Source: Alphaproteobacteria bacterium (GTDB taxonomy: Bacteria > Pseudomonadota > Alphaproteobacteria > CAAHEQ01 > UBA3637). Taken from it: DNA of 17,428 bases. This document shows, in pieces, positions 1 through 7,303 of this stretch. The notes below the pieces were generated by a model that was given only the letters and a program-made list of their open reading frames with translations, did no database searches and was not told the DNA's origin. The position numbers were made by a program, and so were the translations under genes. The stretch is from assembly GCA_017555325.1 (NCBI GenBank), contig JAFZGR010000138.1:1-17428 (forward strand), read 5' to 3'. Position 1 is the stretch's first letter; each line of letters opens with the position of its first letter.

Positions 1-477
1 CAAAGAACCATTCATGAAAAACTCCGGCAACCAATCAAATTTAGAAGCACCCAATAAAGTAGCCTGTGCATTCACTTGCCGTTCCGCAACCCGCACATCG
101 GGTCGACGAAGCAACAACTCACCTGGTACTCCCACACCAACCAACTCTATATAGTCGGGTAAAGGTTTTATCGTGCTTAACGATTCCGTCACATCTTGCG
201 GATAAAGACCTAAAAGTATTGCCAATGAATTGATATATTGAATTACATTAGCTTCGGTCATCGGAATGGAAGCCAATGTACTATAATAGACGGATTTCGA
301 CTGGGCTACATCAAGTTTGGAAACAAGTCCGGTCTTATAACGAGCTTCCGTAATTGCTACTACCGTTTCTTGCGATGCAGCATTGCGCCGTAACACATCA
401 AGCTCCAGTTGTTGTTCTCTAAGATTGAAATAAGCCGAAGCAATCTCGGCACATACCAATGCATCCGTATCTTTAAT
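1..477 (-). other. TolC/NodT-family outer membrane efflux segment inside the virB4 frame
   Basis: Codons from about residue 800 to the edge match the interior of RND-type outer membrane factors (CusC/OprM/NodT). Visible hallmarks are AEIASAYFNLR, then a long helix ending in TEARYKTGLVSKLDVAQ, a helix ending in LAILLGLYP, and VPGELLLRRPDVRVAERQ, the duplicated-domain signature that precedes the second half of these proteins. In this family such motifs sit after a signal peptide and roughly 150-200 residues. Here that N-terminal part, including signal peptide and any lipobox, is absent and VirB4 stands in its place. No stop, ribosome binding site or plausible start separates the two. Base composition does not change visibly at the junction. 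The exact junction cannot be placed better than about positions 460-490. Confidence 0.82.
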
Positions 478-2874
478 TTGACGAGATAATTGTTCGGCTA
501 ACAATACGTTTTTATTACCAGATGAATAAACTTTTAAGTATGGCCCCAATCCACTTAAATCAACATCTAAAATAACAGATTCATGAATAGCCGGACGAGA
601 AACCAAAATAGCATATTTTCTATCGGCAAACTCTTTCCCTAAAATAAAGTTCATTTCTCGAGGTGTTAAATTCCATGTAGCATAATCAGATGGATTAGCT
701 TGCGGATTACGGAAGAATATAACAGTTTGACATTGTCCACGAATCACATCTCCCAATCCGTTATCATCCAGGAATCGTGGTTGTTGAAAAGCGCACAAGA
801 AGGCTTGCCGCTTTTTACGACCTTCTCGCAAACCAACAATAAAACTTTCTTTAAACATCGGATGCTCTAACATTGGGGCTGTTTCGTCAATCATAATTAA
901 ACTGGGAGTTCCCATTGCTGTTGCCAATGTATGAATACGATGCATCACATAACTGATAACTGCCGGCGCCAAAACACTATCTTGGAAAATGGTGGTAAAA
1001 TCAAAAGCCATATAACGACTGGATAAATCCAAATTGTCGGTTAAGGAGTTAAAAATACGCCCATATTGATCATCATTTACCCAACGGAATAATTCCCGTC
1101 GCATAAATCCGTTTGGTGCAAAACAACTTTTATATAAGTTCTTCATCAACCGTTCATCAGGCTTCAAATATTCGAATGCTGTTGTAACTGCGCGCGCAAT
1201 TTCCTGTTCTGAAACAGCATCCGTTCCACCTGTAATATCTCGCATCCAAGTACGTAAGAATGCTCGATTATCCGACGTATCCGGAACGGCAAACGGATTT
1301 AGCGAAACAGATTCTTCACCACCATCAAAACGAACATACGGAGCATCTTGCATTAAAGCAAATACTTTGGCACCATTATTTCTGTCAAAGAAATATGTAT
1401 GCAAATCAGGAATCCGCATAGATTGTCCAGCCATAAAAGAGAAGAATGTTGTTTTCCCTTGTCCGGTTGGCCCAATCAAAGCCGTATGTGCAACGGCATA
1501 TGGTTCTTCCGACACGTGGAATTGAAAAGCATATGCCGTTCCTGTAATTGTCCGGAAATAAGAAAGAGGCATCGGACCCCAATCAGATTTTTGACGTCCC
1601 TCTGCTGTTTTATCAATACAAATACCACAAGCGACAACCCGAGATAAGTATAGGAATGTTCTCGGATATACTTCATATGTGGGGAATTGAGCAAAAAAGG
1701 TAGCCTGTGCCGCCCACCCATCTCGGACTGGTGTTACATTATAAATACGGCAAATTTTTTCAATTTCTTCCTGACCGAATTTTAATTCATCTTTTGTTTT
1801 TCCAAAAACAAAAATACTCATAGCATATTCATTCAGTGTTTGCCCATCCGAATCCGACTGATCCAACCATTCCAAAGCTGTTGAATATTGAGCAACCACG
1901 TTCGTTGAGAAAGATGTTAAAAATGCCATTTTTCTTTGCTGAACCAACATCATATTTGCTTTTACCATTGGAATTGCCTTAATATTATGAACCAACGTGA
2001 CCTCGCAATCAATACTTAAAATATCTGCGGCCATTTGTTCATCCATAAAATCTCCGGGTTTCCTGATGCCAATACATATACCTAGTTTTTCTTCGTCTCC
2101 GGATGTAAATTTTATAATCCCTTCATCCTTTGTGAAGTGAATATAATCAGCCGTTAATAAAGAATTTAAATATTCTCCTTCTTCTATACCGATATGGGGT
2201 TTCGGAACAGACAAGGGGCTGGCTAATTGCGCAAAAACCCAAAACGGACTTTTATCTTTTGTTTTGTATGGTGGTTTTTCGGAAATTAATCGTGGTTCAT
2301 ATGCATCTAAAATAGATGTTAATGCTAAAGAAGCCTGCTGTAAATCATCCATAGCTGTTTTGCGGTCATTAATAGAAAGAATAATATAGTGTTTGTTTCG
2401 AAATACGCGTCTTAAACTATCCATCCATTTATCAGAAATGGTTTGCAATAATTTACTATCCCTATGTTTTCCTAATTCAGACAAAGAAACTTTTTCCCGA
2501 ATAGTGACAACACGAGATACCACTTCCAACTGCGCCATAGAATCGATCCATTGTTTGCGAGCACTGTTAAGCGCAAATCGTTCAGCTCCTGTTAATAATG
2601 TTGTATCAACCCCTTTTATTTCATAAACACGTGCTAATGCCCCGTTTCGTAAATGAATTGTTGCACCATCTTCATCTAATTTACTAAACGGTAAAAAATC
2701 AGATACCCGACTTTCTTTTGGTTTGGGCAAAATAATATCACCGAGTTTGGTAACCCAAACAGACATAATTAACATAGCACCAAGAACACCGATAACGGCA
2801 ACCCAAGTGGAAAAAGCCGAAGCACTTTGTGCCAACATACCAAAAACATTTATATCAACAGGAATACTATTCAT
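1..2874 (-). CDS. virB4: VirB4 type IV secretion ATPase, in-frame joined to a TolC-family segment (partial, open at left edge)
   Basis: One uninterrupted frame of 958 codons starts at ATG 2874, 8 nt after AAGGA, and leaves the window without a stop. Residues 1 to about 799 are a VirB4/TrbE-type ATPase that powers type IV secretion at the inner membrane: an N-terminal hydrophobic segment (about 20-42), the CagE/TrbE/VirB N-domain, Walker A GPTGQGKT (468-475) and Walker B LIMIDE (659-664). Known VirB4 proteins are about 800 residues, so this part is nearly complete and lacks only the last few residues. From about residue 800 the sequence is TolC/NodT-like outer membrane factor (GLVSKLDVAQ; RRPDVRVAE at 923-931). 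virB3 lies 16 nt upstream, as in P-type and Rickettsiales vir loci. The VirB4 identity is firm; whether the joined gene is real is unresolved. The next vir genes (virB6 onward) would be expected downstream but the TolC-like sequence stands there. Confidence 0.88.
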   Translation of the reverse strand, partial: MNSIPVDINVFGMLAQSASAFSTWVAVIGVLGAMLIMSVWVTKLGDIILPKPKESRVSDFLPFSKLDEDGATIHLRNGALARVYEIKGVDTTLLTGAERFALNSARKQWIDSMAQLEVVSRVVTIREKVSLSELGKHRDSKLLQTISDKWMDSLRRVFRNKHYIILSINDRKTAMDDLQQASLALTSILDAYEPRLISEKPPYKTKDKSPFWVFAQLASPLSVPKPHIGIEEGEYLNSLLTADYIHFTKDEGIIKFTSGDEEKLGICIGIRKPGDFMDEQMAADILSIDCEVTLVHNIKAIPMVKANMMLVQQRKMAFLTSFSTNVVAQYSTALEWLDQSDSDGQTLNEYAMSIFVFGKTKDELKFGQEEIEKICRIYNVTPVRDGWAAQATFFAQFPTYEVYPRTFLYLSRVVACGICIDKTAEGRQKSDWGPMPLSYFRTITGTAYAFQFHVSEEPYAVAHTALIGPTGQGKTTFFSFMAGQSMRIPDLHTYFFDRNNGAKVFALMQDAPYVRFDGGEESVSLNPFAVPDTSDNRAFLRTWMRDITGGTDAVSEQEIARAVTTAFEYLKPDERLMKNLYKSCFAPNGFMRRELFRWVNDDQYGRIFNSLTDNLDLSSRYMAFDFTTIFQDSVLAPAVISYVMHRIHTLATAMGTPSLIMIDETAPMLEHPMFKESFIVGLREGRKKRQAFLCAFQQPRFLDDNGLGDVIRGQCQTVIFFRNPQANPSDYATWNLTPREMNFILGKEFADRKYAILVSRPAIHESVILDVDLSGLGPYLKVYSSGNKNVLLAEQLSRQIKDTDALVCAEIASAYFNLREQQLELDVLRRNAASQETVVAITEARYKTGLVSKLDVAQSKSVYYSTLASIPMTEANVIQYINSLAILLGLYPQDVTESLSTIKPLPDYIELVGVGVPGELLLRRPDVRVAERQVNAQATLLGASKFDWLPEFFMNGSL

Positions 2875-2890
2875 TCTTTTTATCCTTATT

Positions 2891-3181
2891 TTAGGGCGCT
2901 AATTTATTTCCTTTTACGGGGTATATGTTTTGCGATTTAGATGCCATTGGACCATAAGTTTGCATCATTTTGGACAAATGTGGCTCTTGCCATGCATATG
3001 CCGCAATGATCAAATGCCCAATAAGCATTGTCGGAATAAACCAAAGCGGGTTTATGTGAAAAATAGCAATACACATAACCATAATACCCATTTGTATGGA
3101 AAAATTAACAACAGCGGGCACAAATGGAGCCCAAAATATTCTGGGAGGCATTGATACAGCTTTTAAAATTGGTTCACGCAT
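2891..3181 (-). CDS. virB3: VirB3-like type IV secretion inner membrane protein
   Basis: This 96-residue protein has the VirB3 layout: a short N-terminus, then two hydrophobic segments (about 16-41 and 46-63) and a short polar tail. VirB3 is a small inner membrane component that associates with VirB4 in the type IV secretion machine, and the two genes are usually adjacent or fused. Here virB4 starts 16 nt after the virB3 stop, which supports co-transcription. A purine-rich AAAGGGGA lies before the ATG. It is the first gene of the operon visible here. The AT-rich region 3182-3401 should hold its promoter; two overlapping TATAAT-like boxes on the minus strand (3207-3218) are candidates, but no good -35 is seen. 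The call rests on size, topology and neighbour rather than on a diagnostic motif. Confidence 0.82.
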   Translation of the reverse strand: MREPILKAVSMPPRIFWAPFVPAVVNFSIQMGIMVMCIAIFHINPLWFIPTMLIGHLIIAAYAWQEPHLSKMMQTYGPMASKSQNIYPVKGNKLAP

Positions 3182-3288
3182 AAAAAAATCCCCTTTTTTT
3201 GATGTTATTATAATTATAACAGATTAAAAATAAATTAACAGAAAAAAAATTGATTTGTTTTATTTTTTTTTTAAAAAATGATTTTTCT

Positions 3289-3312
3289 TGACTTTTAGGC
3301 AAAAAAAAGTCA
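3289..3312. repeat. Perfect 8-bp inverted repeat upstream of gatC
   Basis: TGACTTTT (3289-3296) is repeated as AAAAGTCA (3305-3312) with an 8-nt spacer. It lies in the divergent virB3/gatC intergenic region, about 90 nt before the gatC start, and overlaps a TTGACT -35-like hexamer at 3288-3293. It could be an operator for either direction or a weak hairpin in the gatC leader. Its AT-rich arms make chance occurrence possible. Confidence 0.35.
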
Positions 3313-3401
3313 TCGTAAACGTCGGACAAATTAATAGTTATTGTTCGGTTAAATGATAAAAAAGTCTTTGACTGGATTTATTTTTTATGAAGAGAGCGAA
3401 A

Positions 3402-3689
3402 ATGAGTTTTGATGAAAAAACAATTAAAAATATAGCAAAACTGTCCCGATTGCATTTTCCGGAGACAGAAGAAGCAAAATTTGCACAAGATATTAATGGT
3501 ATTTTGCAATGGGTAGAAGAATTAAAAGAAGTAAACGTTGATGGGGTAGAACCGTTGGTTTCTGTTACCCCGCGCACAAACGCAATACGGAAAGATGAAG
3601 TAGTTATTGGCGATATTCAAGCAGAATTAATGGAAAATGCACCGGAATCCGTTCAAGGTTTTTATGTTGTGCCGAAAATGGTGGAGTAA
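3402..3689 (+). CDS. gatC: Asp-tRNA(Asn)/Glu-tRNA(Gln) amidotransferase subunit C
   Basis: GatC is the small scaffold subunit that stabilises GatA and GatB in the GatCAB amidotransferase. The protein shows the family pattern: an N-terminal helix (DEKTIKNIAKLSRL), the phrase AQDINGILQWVEELKEVNVDGVEPLVSVTP, and a C-terminal VQGFYVVPKMVE ending (compare F.VP.vve in the family). I chose ATG 3402 (95 residues) because the family starts MS-x-D-x-x-T and because GAAGAGAG stands just upstream. An in-frame ATG at 3387 would add five residues (MKRAK) but has no ribosome binding site. gatA follows after 3 nt, so the genes are co-transcribed and probably translationally coupled. Confidence 0.93.
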   Translation: MSFDEKTIKNIAKLSRLHFPETEEAKFAQDINGILQWVEELKEVNVDGVEPLVSVTPRTNAIRKDEVVIGDIQAELMENAPESVQGFYVVPKMVE

Positions 3690-3692
3690 AAA

Positions 3693-5177
3693 ATGGTTTC
3701 TCAATTAACAGATTTAACAATCAGTCAAGCACTAGACTTACTGGATAAAAAAGAAATATCTTCCGTTGAATTAACACAGGCCCATTTAACGGAAATGGAT
3801 CGGGCTCGGTTTTTAAATGCCTATATTACCGAAACACCGGAATTAGCTTTGCAACAAGCTGCCGAATCAGATAAAAAACGGGCAACTGGTGAAAAAATCG
3901 GACGATTGGAAGGTATTCCGATTGCAAATAAGGATTTATATTGCACAAAAGGCATTCGGACAACAGCCGCCTCTAAAATTTTATCGCACTTTGTTCCTCC
4001 ATATGAATCAACCGTTACACAAAATTTAAAAAATGCCGGTACAATTATGTTAGGGAAAGTCAACACAGATCAATTTGCCATGGGTGGCTCAACCATGACC
4101 AGTTATTTCGGTGTGACAAAAAACCCTTGGGCTGATGAAAACGGAGAATATAATTTGGTTCCAGGGGGGTCTTCCGGTGGTTCGGCCGCCGCTGTGGCTG
4201 CTGGGTTGTGCATGGGTGCAACAGGTTCAGATACTGGCGGTTCAATTCGGCAACCGGCCTCTTTTTGTGGGATTACAGGGATTAAACCTACTTATGGCAG
4301 ATGTTCTCGATATGGAATTGTTGCGTTTGCATCTTCATTAGATCAAGCAGGACCAATGGCAAGAAGTGTTAAAGATTGTGCATTAATGTTGAATGAAATG
4401 GCTGGTTTTGATGTGCATGATTCAACGGTTGCCGATTTCCCTGTGCCGGATTTTACACAAGCATTACATACTGATTTAAAAGGCAAAAAAATTGGTGTCC
4501 CCAAAGAATATCGTTCCAAAGATTTAAATCCAGCGGTAGCAGCAGTTTGGGATAAGGGAATTGAATATTTAAAAAATGCAGGAGCCGAAATTGTCGAAAT
4601 TTCCTTACCACATACAAAGTATGCTTTGCCAGTTTATTACATTATTGCTTGTGCAGAAGCATCATCAAACTTATCTCGGTATGATGGGGTTCGATATACA
4701 ACACGTGTAGATGGAAAATCATTAGATGAAATGTATGAAAACACCCGTACGGATGGATTTGGACCAGAAGTTATCCGTCGTATTTTACTGGGGACATTTG
4801 TTTTGTCTGCGGGTTTCTATGATGCTTATTATATTCGGGCTCAGCGAGTTCGTCGTTTAATTTATAACGATTTTATAGAAGCCTTCAAAACAGTAGATGC
4901 TATTGTTGCTCCGGCAGCACCAACCACAGCGTTATCTTATGAAGCTATGAAAAACATGAAACCAGTAGATACTTATTTGGGTGATGTGTTTACCACTCCA
5001 AGTTCATTAGCGGGAGTACCGTCTTTGGCATTGCCAATCGGATTGGCTGAAAACGGATTACCGGTAGGATTACAGGTAATTGGTAAGCATTTTGATGAAA
5101 ATACGGTGTTTCAAGTTGCACAAATTTTGGAAGATGAAGCACAATTTGTTAAAACACCGCATTATGTGAAAGGATAA
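3693..5177 (+). CDS. gatA: Asp-tRNA(Asn)/Glu-tRNA(Gln) amidotransferase subunit A
   Basis: GatA is the glutaminase subunit that releases ammonia from glutamine for transamidation of Glu-tRNA(Gln) and Asp-tRNA(Asn). The 494-residue protein is full length for the family and carries the whole amidase signature: Lys80 in IANKD, GGSSGGS at 158-164, and SDTGGSIRQPAS at 179-190. By alignment in my head with the known GatA triad these give Lys80, cis-Ser160 and nucleophile Ser184, with the family spacing of 24 between the two serines. The C-terminus includes the expected GVPSLALPIGL and GLPVGLQVIGKHFDE blocks. It sits between gatC (3 nt) and gatB (6 nt). Its presence implies that the cell uses the indirect route to at least one of Gln-tRNA or Asn-tRNA. 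Confidence 0.97.
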   Translation: MVSQLTDLTISQALDLLDKKEISSVELTQAHLTEMDRARFLNAYITETPELALQQAAESDKKRATGEKIGRLEGIPIANKDLYCTKGIRTTAASKILSHFVPPYESTVTQNLKNAGTIMLGKVNTDQFAMGGSTMTSYFGVTKNPWADENGEYNLVPGGSSGGSAAAVAAGLCMGATGSDTGGSIRQPASFCGITGIKPTYGRCSRYGIVAFASSLDQAGPMARSVKDCALMLNEMAGFDVHDSTVADFPVPDFTQALHTDLKGKKIGVPKEYRSKDLNPAVAAVWDKGIEYLKNAGAEIVEISLPHTKYALPVYYIIACAEASSNLSRYDGVRYTTRVDGKSLDEMYENTRTDGFGPEVIRRILLGTFVLSAGFYDAYYIRAQRVRRLIYNDFIEAFKTVDAIVAPAAPTTALSYEAMKNMKPVDTYLGDVFTTPSSLAGVPSLALPIGLAENGLPVGLQVIGKHFDENTVFQVAQILEDEAQFVKTPHYVKG

Positions 5178-5183
5178 GAAAAA

Positions 5184-6638
5184 ATGACATATACAATTCA
5201 AGGTAAAACAGATAAATGGGAACTGGTTATCGGTTTGGAAGTACATTGTCAAATCATTTCACAATCAAAAGTATTTTCACCATCTTCTGCTGTTTTTGGT
5301 GCCGAGCAAAATACACATGTATCTTTTATTGATGCCGCATTTCCTGGAATGTTGCCGGTTGTTAATGAAAAATGTATTGAACAATGTGTTAAAACCGGTC
5401 TAGGATTAAACGCTGTTATTAACAAGTATTCTCGTTTTGATAGAAAAAATTATTTTTATGCTGATTTACCACAAGGATATCAAATCAGTCAGTTATATCA
5501 TCCGATTGTTGGAGAAGGATATATTGAAGTAACCACATCAGAAGGTACTCGTAAAATCGGGGTGGAACGCTTACACTTGGAGCAAGATGCAGGTAAATCC
5601 ATTCACGATATGAGCCCAACAAAATCTTTTATTGACTTAAACAGATGTGGTGTCGGATTAATGGAAATCGTCTCTAAACCAGACATGCATTCTCCGGAAG
5701 AAGCTGGTGAGTATTTACGTCAATTACGAGCAATTGTTCGTGCATTAGGAACTTGTGACGGCAATATGGATGAGGGATCTATGCGATGTGATGTTAATAT
5801 CTCTGTCCGTAAAGCAGGAGAAACAACTTTGCGTCCTCGTGTAGAAGTAAAAAATGTTAATTCCGTACGATTTGTTATGCAAGCGATTGAAATTGAAGCA
5901 CAACGACAAATAGAATTGTATGAATCCGGACAATCTTTTGATCAGGAAACACGCTTATTTGATTCGGTTAATATGGAAACTCGATTAATGCGTTCCAAAG
6001 AAAATGCAAATGATTATCGTTATTTCCCTGATCCGGATTTGTTGCCGGTTGTTTTAACAGATGAATATATTGAAAACATTCGTCAAAACTTGCCAGAATT
6101 GCCGGAAGCGAAGAAAAAACGGTATATTGAACAACTGGGATTAACTCCTTATGATGCCGGCATTTTAACAGCTGATACAGAAACTTCCCGTTATTTTGAA
6201 ACGGCAATTATCGGACAAGACGCCAAAAAGGTAGCCAATTGGGTAATGGGTGATTTGTTTGCATACTTGAATAAATCTAATCAAACAATTACTGAAAGTC
6301 CCATCAGTGCTGAAAATTTAGGTGAATTAGTTGGATTAATTGCTGATAGTACAATTTCTGGTAAGATTGCAAAAGAAGTTTTCGAAATTATGGCAGAAAC
6401 AGGCAAAAAACCGAGCGTTATTGTTGAAGAAAAAGGGTTAAAACAAGTTTCGGATACCGGAGCGATTGAAGCCCTTATCGCTGATATTTTAGCACAAAAT
6501 GCAGATAAAGTTGCTGAAATAAAAGCGGGAAAAGACAAATTAAAAGGTTGGTTTGTCGGACAGATTATGAAGGCTTCTCAGGGAAAAGTAAATCCTGCTT
6601 TGGCTAATCAGTTGTTGGATAAGAAACTGGCTGAATAA
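5184..6638 (+). CDS. gatB: Asp-tRNA(Asn)/Glu-tRNA(Gln) amidotransferase subunit B
   Basis: GatB is the kinase and transamidase subunit, which activates the misacylated Glu or Asp on tRNA with ATP and adds the ammonia channelled from GatA. The 484-residue protein starts with WELVIGLEVHCQ (12-23), the family opening, and contains the signature DRKNYFYADLPQGYQ (86-100), HLEQDAGKS and the DYRYFPDPDLLP block. The C-terminal third is the helical and YqeY-like tRNA-binding tail (SGKIAKEVFEIM, then VGQIMKASQGKVNP). It is intact. It is the last gene of gatCAB; a hairpin followed by eight T lies just behind the stop. Confidence 0.97.
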   Translation: MTYTIQGKTDKWELVIGLEVHCQIISQSKVFSPSSAVFGAEQNTHVSFIDAAFPGMLPVVNEKCIEQCVKTGLGLNAVINKYSRFDRKNYFYADLPQGYQISQLYHPIVGEGYIEVTTSEGTRKIGVERLHLEQDAGKSIHDMSPTKSFIDLNRCGVGLMEIVSKPDMHSPEEAGEYLRQLRAIVRALGTCDGNMDEGSMRCDVNISVRKAGETTLRPRVEVKNVNSVRFVMQAIEIEAQRQIELYESGQSFDQETRLFDSVNMETRLMRSKENANDYRYFPDPDLLPVVLTDEYIENIRQNLPELPEAKKKRYIEQLGLTPYDAGILTADTETSRYFETAIIGQDAKKVANWVMGDLFAYLNKSNQTITESPISAENLGELVGLIADSTISGKIAKEVFEIMAETGKKPSVIVEEKGLKQVSDTGAIEALIADILAQNADKVAEIKAGKDKLKGWFVGQIMKASQGKVNPALANQLLDKKLAE

Positions 6639-6652
6639 TCAATATTTTTTTA

Positions 6653-6694
6653 CAAAAAAGCTTCTGTTGTAAAAATACTTCAGAAGTTTTTTTT
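6653..6694 (+). terminator. Rho-independent terminator after gatB
   Basis: CTTCTG (6661-6666) pairs with CAGAAG (6681-6686) around a 14-nt loop. The stem can extend through a one-base bulge into A-run/T-run pairing and is followed by eight T (6687-6694). It lies 14 nt beyond the gatB stop. Confidence 0.7.
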
Positions 6695-6735
6695 GTGTAA
6701 ATTAAAATTTTTAATATTGAGTTCTCTGTTTTTAT

Positions 6736-6763
6736 TTGATTTTGTTTATAAAGTAGATATAAT
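6736..6763 (+). promoter_or_regulatory. Sigma70-like promoter of the lectin-like gene
   Basis: TATAAT (6758-6763) is a perfect -10 box. TTGATT (6736-6741) is a 4/6 -35 box at a 16-nt distance. AAGGAG at 6787-6792 and the ATG at 6805 follow, giving a leader of about 35 nt. Confidence 0.55.
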
Positions 6764-6804
6764 AAAGGCAATATTAATCTTTACATAAGGAGTAATCAAT
6801 TATT

Positions 6805-7227
6805 ATGGGTTTTCGAAAATCATTTATAGTCACTGTAATATTAAGTTTCTGCTGTTTAACATCAGGAAAGGCTTTTGCTGAGTGCAAAGATGCTTACGAA
6901 GCTAAAGGCAAAAACGGAACTGTTTATTGTATTAGTAAAGTTGGTATGAACTGGTGGAGTGCTTTTACCTGGTGTGAAGCTCAAAATATGAAGTTGGGTG
7001 ACATGAATGATTTATGTTATGTCAGTGCAGAAGAACGTTGGTTAGGGAGTACATCTGATGGCTCTTGTCCAAATATTGTTAATGCTTATTCAGGCAATGT
7101 TTTTACATGGACGGCATTAGCAAAAAGCAGTACAACTGCGTATGTAATTAATCCACGCACAGGCTCATTAAATTCTTTTGGTAAATCAGATTCAGGTAAA
7201 TACGTTATTTGTGCACCTAAAAAGTAA
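6805..7227 (+). CDS. Secreted protein with C-type-lectin-like fold
   Basis: This 140-residue protein begins with a clear Sec signal peptide (basic start, hydrophobic core, AFA then cleavage before Glu26). The mature part has six cysteines (27, 42, 57, 71, 88, 136). Its motif order resembles a C-type-lectin-like domain: WWSAFTWCEAQNMKLGDM (50-67), RWLG (78-81), FTWTA (100-104) and GKYVIC (131-136), where the last Cys of such domains normally stands. Lectin-like folds bind sugars, ice or proteins, or are purely structural; I see no certain calcium-binding motif, so no ligand is claimed. It has its own promoter and AAGGAG site (12 nt from ATG) and faces a prepilin-like gene. It could be a surface or appendage-associated protein. 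The fold is inferred from motifs; export is well supported. Confidence 0.72.
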   Translation: MGFRKSFIVTVILSFCCLTSGKAFAECKDAYEAKGKNGTVYCISKVGMNWWSAFTWCEAQNMKLGDMNDLCYVSAEERWLGSTSDGSCPNIVNAYSGNVFTWTALAKSSTTAYVINPRTGSLNSFGKSDSGKYVICAPKK

Positions 7228-7236
7228 ATAAACAAC

Positions 7237-7276
7237 AAAAAACACTCTTGCCATATATTGAGTGTATATGTTTTTT
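7237..7276. terminator. Bidirectional terminator between convergent genes
   Basis: ACACTC (7242-7247) pairs with GAGTGT (7260-7265) around a 12-nt loop. Read on the minus strand the stem is followed directly by a run of T (complement of 7237-7241), which would end the prepilin-like gene. On the plus strand six T come a few bases later (7271-7276) for the lectin-like gene. Confidence 0.55.
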
Positions 7277-7303
7277 ACACTTTTTTAATTATTAAGCTTT
7301 ACT

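Noticed and set aside
1..477. The TolC-like part as a separate downstream gene with its own start
   Set aside because: The first Met in the TolC-like stretch lies far inside its conserved region, with no ribosome binding site and no stop ahead of it.
1399..1721. Open frames on both strands inside virB4
   Set aside because: They lie across the Walker A region of virB4, have no ribosome binding site and show no protein-like character; they are shadows of the real frame.
3387..3401. Upstream gatC start at ATG 3387
   Set aside because: It has no ribosome binding site and would add MKRAK ahead of the usual family start; the GAAGAGAG that it would encode looks like the ribosome binding site of ATG 3402.
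3338..3577. Minus-strand frame opposite gatC
   Set aside because: It lies antisense to a certain gene and has no recognisable features.
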